Assembly (NCBI GenBank): GCA_002365175.1
Contig: DEZK01000040.1
Span: 1-54,138 of the forward strand
DNA: 54,138 nucleotides
Reading direction: 5' to 3'
From: Raskinella chloraquaticus (SeqCode)
GTDB taxonomy: Bacteria; Pseudomonadota; Alphaproteobacteria; Rhizobiales; UBA4765
The notes under the pieces were generated by a model that saw only the letters and a program-made list of their open reading frames with translations, searched no databases and was not told the origin of the DNA. Below are positions 32,627 through 41,900 of this stretch, one piece after another. The position numbers and the translations under genes are program-made. Within the stretch, counting starts at the first letter, position 1, and every line of letters begins with the position of its first letter.

Positions 32627-34297
32627 TTGTCTAATGCGCAATTGTTGTTCGTCCCGCTCGGCGGTGTCGGCGAAATCGGGATGAATCTGGCGCTTTACGG
32701 TCTGAAGGAGGGAAATAAGACTTCTTGGCTGATGGTAGATTGCGGTGTCACCTTCGGCGAGGGGGCGGGCCTTCCAGGCATCGACGTTCTGATGGCCGAC
32801 ACGCGCTTCATCGAAGAGCGCAAACGCCAGCTTACCGCCATTGTCCTGACCCATGGTCATGAAGACCATATCGGTGCGCTGCTCGATCTGTGGCCGCGGC
32901 TGGGATGTGATATCTACTGCACGCCGTTCACCGCCGGCCTGCTGACGGCAAAGGCCGAGGAAGAGCGCGGCGCGCCTGATCTGCCGCTCAAGGTGATTGC
33001 GGCTGGCGGGCGGGTGAAAATCGCAGGGTTCGATGTTGAATTCCTGCCGGTTGCCCATTCGATTCCCGAAAGTCACGCGCTGGCGATCCGCACCAAGGCC
33101 GGCAATGTCATCCATACGGGCGACTGGAAGATTGATCAGACGCCGCCCCTGGGCGAGCGCACCGAGATCGAGCGCTTTGAAGCCGTGGCGCGCGACGGCG
33201 TCGACGTGCTTATTGGCGATTCAACCAATGCGGTGCGCCAGGGGCGCTCGCCATCGGAAGCTGATGTCGGCAAGGTGCTGGAAACATTGGTTCGCGAGGC
33301 GCCGGCGCGCGTGGCGGTCACTTTGTTTGCCTCGAATATCGGACGTATCGACCAGATCGCCCGGGCGGGTATTGCGGCGCGGCGCAGCATTGTTGTCATT
33401 GGCCGGGCGCTTGAGCGCAATATTCGCGTTGCGCGCGGGCTTGGCTATCTTGCCGATCTGCCACCCTTTCAAGGCATGGATGCCTTCGGTTATCTGCCCC
33501 GCGAAAACTGCCTGGCGCTGATGACGGGCAGTCAGGGCGAGGAGCGCTCGGCGCTGGCGCGCGTGGCGCGCGGCGAGCACCCGCATGTCGCGCTGTCGAA
33601 GGGTGACCGCGTGATCTTTTCCTCGCGTACCATTCCCGGCAATGAGCGCGGCGTTGGCGCGCTGCAGAACGGGCTGGTCAACCAGGGGGTCGAACTCATC
33701 ACCGACCGCACCCATATGGTGCATGTGTCGGGTCATCCGCGCACGGATGAAATGCGCGAGCTTTATGAGGCGATCAAGCCGAAAACGGTCGTTCCGGTTC
33801 ACGGCGAGGCGCTGCATCTGGGCGAGCACGCAAGGCTCGCGCGCGAATGGGGCTATGACAGTTTTGATCGGGCCCGCAACGGGCTGATGCTCAACCTCGC
33901 GCCCGGTCCCGTGGCGATCATCGACAAGGTGCCAAGCGGCAGGCTGCTGAAAGACGGCCAGTTGCTCATTTCCGAAAGCGACAGCCCGGTGGTTGCCGAG
34001 CGTCGCCGTCTGGCGTTTTCCGGCGTGGTGTCGATTGCCATTGCCATGTCGTCCAAGGGCGAGATGATGGGAGATCCGGAAATTGCGCTGACCGGAGTGC
34101 CGGAGGCCGGTCTTTCGGATGAAGACATGGAAGATGTCGTTGCGGAAGCCGCAGTCGAGGCGGTGACGCGGCTGCCCAAAAGTCGTCGTAAGGATGCAGC
34201 GGCAGTCGAGGACGCGATTGCGCGTGCGGTACGCTCGGCGGTCAACGAGGAATGGGGCAAAAAGCCGGTGTGCCACGTGCTGGTGGTCATCGTATAA
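32627..34297 (+). CDS. rnj: Ribonuclease J
   Basis: 556 residues. A metallo-beta-lactamase/beta-CASP nuclease with 5' exonuclease and endonuclease activity in RNA processing and decay. The zinc motif THGHEDHIGAL lies near residue 75; HTGDWKIDQTP and the beta-CASP parts HMVHVSGHPRTDEMRELYE and VVPVHGEALHL follow. Translation seems to start at TTG 32627 (N-terminus SNAQLLFVPLGGVGEIGMN), with CAGGAG about 10 bases before; no ATG or GTG gives the conserved start. Position downstream of nuoN is conserved in the order. Confidence 0.93.
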   Translation: MSNAQLLFVPLGGVGEIGMNLALYGLKEGNKTSWLMVDCGVTFGEGAGLPGIDVLMADTRFIEERKRQLTAIVLTHGHEDHIGALLDLWPRLGCDIYCTPFTAGLLTAKAEEERGAPDLPLKVIAAGGRVKIAGFDVEFLPVAHSIPESHALAIRTKAGNVIHTGDWKIDQTPPLGERTEIERFEAVARDGVDVLIGDSTNAVRQGRSPSEADVGKVLETLVREAPARVAVTLFASNIGRIDQIARAGIAARRSIVVIGRALERNIRVARGLGYLADLPPFQGMDAFGYLPRENCLALMTGSQGEERSALARVARGEHPHVALSKGDRVIFSSRTIPGNERGVGALQNGLVNQGVELITDRTHMVHVSGHPRTDEMRELYEAIKPKTVVPVHGEALHLGEHARLAREWGYDSFDRARNGLMLNLAPGPVAIIDKVPSGRLLKDGQLLISESDSPVVAERRRLAFSGVVSIAIAMSSKGEMMGDPEIALTGVPEAGLSDEDMEDVVAEAAVEAVTRLPKSRRKDAAAVEDAIARAVRSAVNEEWGKKPVCHVLVVIV

Positions 34298-34330
34298 TCA
34301 GCATCTTCTGGAGAGGTGAGGTCAGGCGGT

Positions 34331-34735
34331 ATGATCGGCAGGCTTAATCATGTGGCGATTGCGGTTCCTCGTCTGGCGGAGGCGATGGCTGTTTACGGTC
34401 ATACACTCGGCGCCAAGATGAGCGCGCCGCTTGCCCAGCCCGAACACGGGGTGACGGTCGTTTTCATCGAATTGCCGAACACCAAGATCGAGCTTCTTGA
34501 ACCGCTCGGCGAGAATTCCCCGATTGCGAAATTTCTGGAGCGCAACGGCGAAGGCGGCATTCATCACGTGTGCTATGAAGTTGATGACATTCTTGCGGCG
34601 CGCGATCAGCTGAAAGGGCAGGGCGCGCGGGTGCTGGGGGATGGAACGCCAAAAATCGGCGCTCATGGCAAGCCGGTGCTGTTTCTGCATCCAAAAGATT
34701 TCTGCGGAACCCTCGTCGAGCTTGAACAGGTATGA
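34331..34735 (+). CDS. mce: Methylmalonyl-CoA epimerase
   Basis: 134 residues, a vicinal-oxygen-chelate fold metalloenzyme that interconverts (2R)- and (2S)-methylmalonyl-CoA in propionate use. IGRLNHVAIAVPRLAEAM gives the first metal His, IHHVCYEVDDI the second, and FLHPKDFCGTLVELEQ the closing Glu of the family. ATG 34331 is preferred to the TTG/GTG starts just upstream because the family begins directly with this strand. The DUF1467 gene follows with 4 bp between. Confidence 0.92.
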   Translation: MIGRLNHVAIAVPRLAEAMAVYGHTLGAKMSAPLAQPEHGVTVVFIELPNTKIELLEPLGENSPIAKFLERNGEGGIHHVCYEVDDILAARDQLKGQGARVLGDGTPKIGAHGKPVLFLHPKDFCGTLVELEQV

Positions 34736-34739
34736 GACG

Positions 34740-34976
34740 ATGAGCTGGCGCATCGCTCTTGGTCTTTATCTCGTCATCTGGTGGACGATTCTGTTTGCTG
34801 TTCTGCCCTTCGGCGTTCGCTCGCAGGCCGAGGACGGGGCGGTGGTGCCCGGCAGCGAGGCTGCAGCGCCCATCAGGCCACTTCTGCTGCGCAAGGCGAT
34901 GATCACCAGCGTCCTGGCGGCGATTATTCTTTTTGTCGTGTGGCTGGCGATCCATTTTCGGATTTTTGCCAGCTAA
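34740..34976 (+). CDS. DUF1467 family small membrane protein
   Basis: 78 residues with two membrane helices, LGLYLVIWWTILFAVLPFGV and ITSVLAAIILFVVWLAIHF, joined by a polar loop (RSQAEDGAVVPGSEAAAP). The WWTxLFAVLPFGVRSQ block and its position between mce and proS are typical of DUF1467 in alphaproteobacteria. Function is unknown. It starts 4 bp after mce and likely shares its transcript. Confidence 0.88.
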   Translation: MSWRIALGLYLVIWWTILFAVLPFGVRSQAEDGAVVPGSEAAAPIRPLLLRKAMITSVLAAIILFVVWLAIHFRIFAS

Positions 34977-35348
34977 GGGTCGAACGTGTGTCCACAAAAC
35001 AAAACAAGGCCTCTCGGCCTTGCAAAGTTACGCAATTTCGTCGCTTTACGCGCCATGCCCGAGGGGCTAACGCACTCTACGCTCTTCTTTCACGCCCAAC
35101 CTTTATCCAAGCTCTTATGCACTGACGTGCGTCGGCCCGGTTTCCTCCCTCGACTTGATGGGACGCTGCGCTCACGAGCGCGGCATTGCCCCCTTTCGAG
35201 TGACCGAAACTTAGCGCATTCCTGACCGCTTGTCACTATGTCGATTGCATGACGTCAAGAGCAAAGAATAGCCGGTCAGGCTTGCGTTTCGCCCACGGGT
35301 GCGCTTGATCGACAAACGCTGTATCGATTCATGAAAGAGATCCCGCGC
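34977..35348. other. Intergenic region upstream of proS
   Basis: These 372 bp hold no recognisable gene. A hairpin AAGGCC-TCTC-GGCCTT (35006-35021) lies near the start; its T-rich tail is on the minus strand (complement of AAAACAAAAC at 34996-35005), so it looks like a terminator for minus-strand transcription or the arm of a bidirectional one. I see no clear tRNA, riboswitch or T-box in the rest. Confidence 0.4.
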
Positions 35349-36671
35349 ATGCGCCTGAGCGAATTCTATCTCCCGATCCTGCGAGATACACCGAAGGAAG
35401 CCGAAATCGTCTCGCACCGGCTGATGCTGCGTGCGGGCATGATCCGACAGGAAGCGGCGGGCAGCTATACCTGGCTGCCGCTCGGTTTGCGGGTTCTGGC
35501 GCGGGTTGAGCAGATCGTGCGCGAGGAACAGGATCGCGCGGGCGCCATCGAGCTCAAAATGCCGACCTTGCAATCGGCCGAGCTGTGGAAGGAATCGGGG
35601 CGCTATGATGATTACGGGCAGGAAATGCTGCGCATTGCTGATCGTCATGGCCGGGACATGCTTTATGGGCCGACGAATGAGGAGATGATCACGGCGATCT
35701 TCCGCGCCTCCGCCCAGTCCTATCGCGATGTGCCGAAAATTCTCTATCACATCCAGTGGAAGTTCCGCGACGAGGTGCGCCCGCGTTTCGGGGTCATGCG
35801 CAGCCGCGAATTTCTGATGAAAGACGCCTATTCCTTTGATGTCGATGAGGCAGGCGCGCGCCATTCTTACAACCGCATGTTCGTGTCGTATCTGCGCACT
35901 TTCGCGCGAATGGGCTTAACCGCCATCCCGATGCGGGCTGATACCGGACCGATCGGCGGCGATCTCAGCCATGAATTCATCATTCTGGCGGAAACGGGTG
36001 AGTCGGAGGTATTCTGCCATCGCAGCTATCTCGATCTCGCCACCCCGCCTGACACGGTCGATTACAAGGACGTTGCCGGCCTGCAGGCAATCGTCGGGCG
36101 CTTCACCAGCGCCTATGCGGCGACGTCGGAAATGCATGACAAGGAAGCCTACGAGCAGATCGGCGTGGTGGACCGCGTGTCGGCGCGCGGCATCGAAGTC
36201 GGCCATATTTTCTACTTCGGCACCAAATATTCCGCGCCGATGGGACTGAGCGTCACGGCGGGAGATGGCAGCAAATCACCGCTCCATATGGGGTCTTATG
36301 GCATCGGGCCGACGCGTCTGGTTGCCGCCCTCATCGAGGCCAATCATGACAAGGACGGCATCATCTGGCCGCATGCGGTCGCGCCCTTTGATGTCATGAT
36401 CCTCAATCTGAAGGCGGGTGATGTGGCAACCGACACAGCCTGTGCCACCGTCGAAAAGGCGATCGGCGCAGCGGGCAAGCAGAGCCTCGTCGACGATAGC
36501 GCGGAGCGGCCGGGCGGAAAATTCGCGACCGCTGATCTCATCGGCATTCCCTGGCAGGTGATCGTTGGCCCCAAGGGGCTTGCCAGTGGCGAGGTCGAAC
36601 TGAAGGAGCGGCGCAGCGGCCAGCGCCACACTCTGAGCGTCGAGAGCGCGCTTGCCAGGTTGACGCAATGA
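35349..36671 (+). CDS. proS: Proline-tRNA ligase, short form without editing insertion
   Basis: 440 residues. Charges tRNA-Pro with proline. Class II synthetase motifs are visible: motif 1 region EAAGSYTWLPLGLRVL, motif 2 KFRDEVRPRFGVMRSREF, motif 3 GSYGIGPTRLVAAL, then the anticodon-binding domain ending SVESALARLTQ. The long INS editing domain of the E. coli enzyme (about 570 residues) is missing, as is normal in alphaproteobacteria. ATG 35349 (MRLSEFYLPILRDTPKEAEI) is preferred; ATG 35331 would add six residues. The stop overlaps the lolC start. Confidence 0.95.
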   Translation: MRLSEFYLPILRDTPKEAEIVSHRLMLRAGMIRQEAAGSYTWLPLGLRVLARVEQIVREEQDRAGAIELKMPTLQSAELWKESGRYDDYGQEMLRIADRHGRDMLYGPTNEEMITAIFRASAQSYRDVPKILYHIQWKFRDEVRPRFGVMRSREFLMKDAYSFDVDEAGARHSYNRMFVSYLRTFARMGLTAIPMRADTGPIGGDLSHEFIILAETGESEVFCHRSYLDLATPPDTVDYKDVAGLQAIVGRFTSAYAATSEMHDKEAYEQIGVVDRVSARGIEVGHIFYFGTKYSAPMGLSVTAGDGSKSPLHMGSYGIGPTRLVAALIEANHDKDGIIWPHAVAPFDVMILNLKAGDVATDTACATVEKAIGAAGKQSLVDDSAERPGGKFATADLIGIPWQVIVGPKGLASGEVELKERRSGQRHTLSVESALARLTQ

Positions 36672-37978
36672 CGATGGCCGCTGCCACAATGGTGCCGGCG
36701 CGCGAGGCGGATGGCCGCAAGACCTCACCTTTCGCGGCATTCGAGTGGTTGCTTGCCTGGCGTTACCTGCGGGCACGGCGCAAGGAAGGTGCCTTCTCGG
36801 TGATCGCCGGATTTTCTTTTGTCGGTATCCTGCTGGGCGTGGCGGCCCTCATCATCGTGCTGGCGGTGATGAATGGTTTTCGCAAGGAGCTGACGTCGAA
36901 AATTCTTGGCGTCAATGGCCATTTGCTGGTGCAGCCCATCGACAAGCCCTTTACGGATTACGACGAGATTGTTCAGCAGTTCAGGAAGGTCAAGGGCGTG
37001 ACCCAGGTCGTGCCGTTTGTCGAAGGGCAGGGGTTTGCCAGCGGGCAGGCTGCCGGGCTTGGCTCGGGCGTGCTGGTGCGCGGGGTTGGCGAGGCTGAAC
37101 TCAGGCAGCTTCCCGGCATCAGCGGCAATGTGCGGGCGGGTACGCTGGAAGGCTTCGAGGAGCGCGGCGGCATCGTCATCGGCCGGCGGCTGGCCAATGC
37201 GCTGGGGGTGCAGGTCGGGGATAATGTGACCTTGCTTGGACCTGACGGCCCGCGCACGGCGTTTGGTGCGACACCTCGGCGCAAAACCTATCCCGTCGAG
37301 GCGATCTTCGAAATCGGCATGTCGGACCTTGATACGGTGCTCGTCTTCATGCCGCTTGGCGAAGCGCAGGCGTTCTACAATCAACCGGAACGGGTGACGG
37401 CGATCGAGGTTTATACCAGCAATCCCGACCGGCTCAACGAGGTCCGCGAGGGGCTTAACAACGCGGTCGAGCGCGCGATTTATGTCGGTGACTGGCGCCA
37501 GCGCAACGGGGCGCTGTTCAATGCGCTGCAGGTCGAGCGCAACGTGATGTTCCTTATCCTCACGCTGATCGTTCTGGTGGCAGCGCTCAACATCATCTCC
37601 GGCCTCATCATGCTGGTGAAGGACAAGGCCCATGACATCGCCATCCTGCGCACCATGGGCGCAACGCGCGGGACGATCCTGCGCGTGTTCCTGATTGTCG
37701 GCGCCTCGATTGGTGTGGTCGGCACGCTTGGCGGTCTGGCGCTTGGCCTTCTCGTCTGCGCCAACATCCAGTCCATCCAGGATGCGGTCTCCTGGGCGTC
37801 GGGCACCAATCTGTGGGACCCGACGGTGCGCTTTCTGACCCAGATTCCCGCCGATATCGACCGCGGTGAGACGGTTGCCGTTATCTGCATGGCGCTCACC
37901 CTGTCTCTGCTGGCGACGCTCTACCCGTCATGGCGGGCAGCAGCGCTCGATCCGATTGACGCGCTGCGCTACGAATGA
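36668..37978 (+). CDS. lolC: LolC/E-type permease of the lipoprotein-releasing ABC transporter
   Basis: 436 residues. One membrane helix near residue 40-60 (GFSFVGILLGVAALIIVLAV), a large periplasmic MacB-like domain, and three C-terminal helices of the FtsX type (MFLILTLIVLVAALNIISGL onward). With LolD it pulls mature lipoproteins out of the inner membrane for transfer to LolA. Only one permease gene is present, as in most alphaproteobacteria, where a homodimer (sometimes named LolF) does the work of LolC and LolE. It overlaps proS and lolD by 4 bp each. Confidence 0.92.
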   Translation: MTMAAATMVPAREADGRKTSPFAAFEWLLAWRYLRARRKEGAFSVIAGFSFVGILLGVAALIIVLAVMNGFRKELTSKILGVNGHLLVQPIDKPFTDYDEIVQQFRKVKGVTQVVPFVEGQGFASGQAAGLGSGVLVRGVGEAELRQLPGISGNVRAGTLEGFEERGGIVIGRRLANALGVQVGDNVTLLGPDGPRTAFGATPRRKTYPVEAIFEIGMSDLDTVLVFMPLGEAQAFYNQPERVTAIEVYTSNPDRLNEVREGLNNAVERAIYVGDWRQRNGALFNALQVERNVMFLILTLIVLVAALNIISGLIMLVKDKAHDIAILRTMGATRGTILRVFLIVGASIGVVGTLGGLALGLLVCANIQSIQDAVSWASGTNLWDPTVRFLTQIPADIDRGETVAVICMALTLSLLATLYPSWRAAALDPIDALRYE

Positions 37979-38658
37979 CGGCGATCGCCCCCCTGATCAT
38001 CACCGATGTGGTGCGCCGCTACGCGCAAGGGTCTGGCGCGCTCACCGTTCTTGATGGCGCCAGCCTGCGCCTTGCGGCAGGTGAGATCGTGGCGCTGGTG
38101 GCGCCATCAGGCGCGGGTAAATCGACGCTGCTGCATATGGCCGGATTGCTGGAGCGCCCCGATAGCGGGGATGTTCTGATTGATGGCGTCGCAACCGCGC
38201 GACTGGCCGACGGCGAACGGACGCGGCTCAGGCGCAATCGCATTGGATTTGTCTATCAGTTCCATCATCTCCTGCCGGAATTCTCGGCGCGCGAAAATGT
38301 GGTTCTCGCCCAGCAGATTGCCGGCGAAGAGATTGGCCGGGCGCGGCTGCGGGCCGATGAATTGCTGGCGATGCTGGGGCTGGCCAAGCGCCTCCACCAT
38401 CGCCCCGGCGAGCTTTCAGGCGGCGAACAGCAGCGCGTCGCCATTGCGCGGGCCATCGCCAACCGACCGGCAATCCTGCTTGCCGATGAGCCGACCGGCA
38501 ATCTTGATCCGAAAACTGCGCAGGACGTGTTCCACACGCTGCGTGACGTGGTGCGCAACAGTTCTCTGGCGGCGCTGATTGCCACCCATAACATGGATAT
38601 CGCCGCGCAAATGGACCGCCGCGTCTCCTTGCTGGATGGAAAAATACGTTCTGAATGA
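37975..38658 (+). CDS. lolD: LolD, ATPase of the lipoprotein-releasing ABC transporter
   Basis: 227 residues. Walker A APSGAGKST near residue 43, Q-loop YQFHHLLPEFSARENV, signature LSGGEQQRVAIARAI, Walker B AILLADEPTGNLD and the switch His in IATHNMD are all intact. LPEFSA after the Q-loop is typical of the LolD/MacB group. It overlaps lolC by 4 bp (ATGA). No terminator follows; an SOS-type promoter begins 29 bp later. Confidence 0.95.
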   Translation: MTAIAPLIITDVVRRYAQGSGALTVLDGASLRLAAGEIVALVAPSGAGKSTLLHMAGLLERPDSGDVLIDGVATARLADGERTRLRRNRIGFVYQFHHLLPEFSARENVVLAQQIAGEEIGRARLRADELLAMLGLAKRLHHRPGELSGGEQQRVAIARAIANRPAILLADEPTGNLDPKTAQDVFHTLRDVVRNSSLAALIATHNMDIAAQMDRRVSLLDGKIRSE

Positions 38659-38687
38659 AGGCGTTATCTACTGTTTTTCTCTGTCAC

Positions 38688-38717
38688 TTGACAAAAGAAC
38701 AAAACAAGAACAATAAG
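38688..38717 (+). promoter_or_regulatory. SOS promoter with LexA box
   Basis: A perfect -35 TTGACA (38688-38693) and a -10-like AATAAG (38712-38717) flank GAAC-AAAACAA-GAAC (38697-38711), an exact match to the alphaproteobacterial LexA box GAAC-N7-GAAC (GTTC-N7-GTTC on the other strand). LexA bound there would occlude the promoter. Start of transcription is expected around 38724, about 20 bases before the small gene. Confidence 0.8.
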
Positions 38718-38742
38718 ATGTCATCTACCAAGGGAGAGAAAA

Positions 38743-38841
38743 ATGATGCAAGCGATTTTCGATGAAGCGGCAGCATTGGTGTGTGTCGGGTTGTTCACCG
38801 CCTCGACCTGGCTGTGGCTGGCGACCTTTGCCGGGGGATGA
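38743..38841 (+). CDS. SOS-controlled 32-residue membrane protein, SidA-like
   Basis: 32 residues from ATG 38743 (31 from 38746): a short acidic head MMQAIFDEAAALVC and a single hydrophobic helix VGLFTASTWLWLATFAGG. AGGGAGAG lies 6-7 bases upstream, one of the best ribosome-binding sites in the window. In Caulobacter, SidA is a LexA-repressed inner-membrane peptide of about 29 residues that stops division by binding the late divisome (FtsW/FtsN). Size, single helix, LexA box and placement before dnaE agree with that role. Direct sequence similarity cannot be judged at this length, so the function is inference. It ends 81 bp before dnaE, which may be co-transcribed. Confidence 0.72.
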   Translation: MMQAIFDEAAALVCVGLFTASTWLWLATFAGG

Positions 38842-38922
38842 TGACGACGTGCTGCGGATGCATGTCTTGCCTTTAGCCGATCAGGACGTCAGTTTGGCTG
38901 CTCACGGCAAGAGGAGCGCAGA

Positions 38923-41900
38923 TTGGCACGGCAGGCCCAGCCAGCAGGCAAGACCAGATCAGGACCGGGCTTTGTTCATTTACGGGTGAGTTCTGCCTAT
39001 TCGCTTCTGGAAGGCGCCTTGCCGGTCGGTGTGCTGGTTGACCTTGCCAAAGCGGATCATCAGCCGGCAATCGCCGTTGCCGACGGCAATAACCTCTTCG
39101 GTGCTCTTGAATTCTCCGAAAAGGCGTCGGGTTCCGGCGTCCAGCCCATCATCGGCATGCGGCTATGCGTTGATTTTGCTGATCGTGAACCTGCGCGCGA
39201 CGGGCGATTGCCGGGTTTGGGACATATCGTTGTGCTGGCTCAGGACGAGGTAGGGTATCGCAATCTCATGGTCCTTTCGAGCCGCGCCCATCTTGATTCG
39301 CCCGCCGGGGGCGACATTCACGTTGGCTGGGCGGTGCTTGAAGCCCATGCGAGCGGATTGATCGCCCTCACTGGCGGGGCTGGCGGGCCGATTGACGAGG
39401 TGTTGAAAGAGGGGCGCCATGAAGAGGCGCGCGCGCGGCTTGCGCGTCTTGCGGCACTTTTCGAACGGCGGCTCTATGTGGAAATCCAGCGCCATGGCCT
39501 GGCGCTCCAGCGGCGGGTCGAGGGGCCACTGGTCGAGCTTGCTGACGCCGCGGGCCTGCCGCTTGTCGCGACGAATGATTGCCATTTTGCCCGCCGCGAG
39601 GATTACGAGGCGCATGATGCGCTGTTGTGCATTGCCGAAGGCCGGCATCTGGCCGAAACGGATCGCCGGCAATTGACGCCGGAGCATTATCTGAAGAGCC
39701 GGGCTGAGATGGTGGCCCTGTTCAGCGATTTGCCGGAGGCGCTCGCCAACAGCGTCGAGATCGCCCGGCGATGTCATGTGCGCCCGCTGGTGCGCCCGCC
39801 GATCCTGCCGCGCTTCACCAGCGCAGGGGAGGGCGACGGGCTGGCGAGTGAGGCCAGCGAATGTCGTCGGCAGGCGGAGGATGGACTGGCGCGGCGGCTG
39901 GCCGGGCATGGACCAGCGTCTGGTCTTGCCGTGGCCGATTATCACCGGCGTCTTGATTTCGAACTCGAAGTGATCGAGCGGATGAAATATCCCGGCTATT
40001 TCCTGATCGTCGCTGATTTCATCAAATGGGCGAAGGCGCGCGGCATTCCCGTCGGCCCGGGGCGTGGGTCCGGCGCGGGATCGCTCGTTGCCTATGCGCT
40101 GACAATTACTGATCTTGACCCGTTGCGCTTCGGGCTTTTCTTCGAGCGCTTCCTCAACCCCGAGCGCGTGTCGATGCCGGATTTCGACATCGATTTCTGC
40201 CAGGAGCGGCGTGATGAGGTGATTGGCTATGTGCAGGAGCGCTATGGGCGCGACCGGGTGGCGCAGATCATCACCTTCGGTACGTTGCAGGCGCGCGGCG
40301 TCATGCGCGATGTGGGGCGTGTTCTCGAAATGCCCTATGGCCAGGTCGACAAGCTGACCAAGCTGGTGCCGCAGAACCCGGCGGCCCCGGTCCGCCTGCA
40401 GCAGGCGATTGCAGGCGAGCCTAAATTGTCGCAGGAGGCTGCCGACAATCCGGTGGTGCGGCGCATGCTCGACATCGCCGGCAAGCTTGAGGGCCTCAAT
40501 CGCCATGCCTCCACCCATGCCGCCGGGCTGGTGATTGCCGATCGGCCGCTCGAACAGCTGGTACCGCTTTACCGCGACCCCAAATCCAGCATGCCGGTGA
40601 CCCAGTTCAACATGAAATGGGTGGAGCAGGCGGGGCTCGTCAAATTCGATTTTCTGGGGTTGAAAACGCTGACGGTCTTGCAATCGGCGGTTGAATTGCT
40701 GAGCAAGCGTGGTGTGGCCATTGATCTTTCGGCCATACCGCTTGATGACGCCCCGACATTTGCCATGCTGTCGGCTGGCGATACGGTTGGCGTCTTCCAG
40801 CTTGAAAGTTCGGGCATGCGCCGTGCCGTGCTCGACATGCGGCCTGATCGCTTCGAGGACCTCATCGCGCTCGTTGCCCTCTACCGTCCAGGACCAATGG
40901 CGAACATCCCTATCTACTGTATGCGCAAGCATGGCGAGGAGCCGATCGAATATATTCACCCCGTGCTGGCGCCGATCCTCAACGAGACCTTTGGCGTCAT
41001 CACCTATCAGGAGCAGGTGCAGCAGATTGCCCGTGATCTGGCCGGCTACAGCCTTGGAGAAGCCGATCTTCTCAGGCGTGCCATGGGTAAAAAGATCCAG
41101 GCGGAAATGAACGCCCAGCGCGGGCGCTTTGTCAGCGGCGCGGTGGAGCGCAATGTGCCGCGCGGCGATGCCGAGGCAATTTTCGATGCCTGCTCGAAAT
41201 TTGCCGAATATGGCTTCAACAAGGGCCATTCGGCGCCTTATGCGTTGATCAGCTACCAGACAGCCTATCTCAAGGCCAATTTCCCGGTTGAATTTCTTGC
41301 AGCGTCCATGACGCATGAAAGCAGCGACACGGACAAGCTGTCGGAATTTCGCGAAGAAGCGCGCCGGCTGGGAATTCGGATCCGCCCGCCAAATATCAAT
41401 GAAGGGGGGGCGGTTTTCGACGTGGCGCAAGGCGAGATCATTTATGCGCTGGCAGCGCTCAAGGGGGTGGGCAAGGCGGCCGTCGAGCAGGTGATGGCAG
41501 TCCGCGCCAGCGGCGGGCCGTTTCGCGACATGGATGATTTCACCAGCCGCATCCCCCCGCGTACCGTCAACAAGCGGATGGTGGAGACGCTGGCGGCGGC
41601 CGGGGCATTTGACTGTTTTGATGTTGATCGCGCTGCGGCCTTTGCCGGGGCGGAGCGCATTTTGACCCTTATCCAGTCGCAGGATGACGGGCAGAGCGGG
41701 CAGGGCGGCCTGTTCAGCGATGACAGCGCGCGGCGACGCCTGCGTCTGCCTGCAGCCGAACCATGGCTGCCCAGCGAGCGTCTGCAGAAGGAATATGACG
41801 CGATCGGCTTTTTTCTGTCCGGCCATCCGCTCGATGATTATCGCCCGATATTGCAACGGCTGCGGGTGCAGAATATCGCGGATTTCCAGAAGGCGGCGCG

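Noticed and set aside
35006..35021. Hairpin as the terminator of the mce-DUF1467 transcript
   Set aside because: On the plus strand the stem is followed by TGCAAAG, not T residues; the T-rich tail is on the minus strand, where no gene ends.
39163..41856. A minus-strand open frame of 897 codons antisense to dnaE
   Set aside because: Same reason: it mirrors the codon bias of dnaE, shows no family signature and has no ribosome-binding site or promoter.
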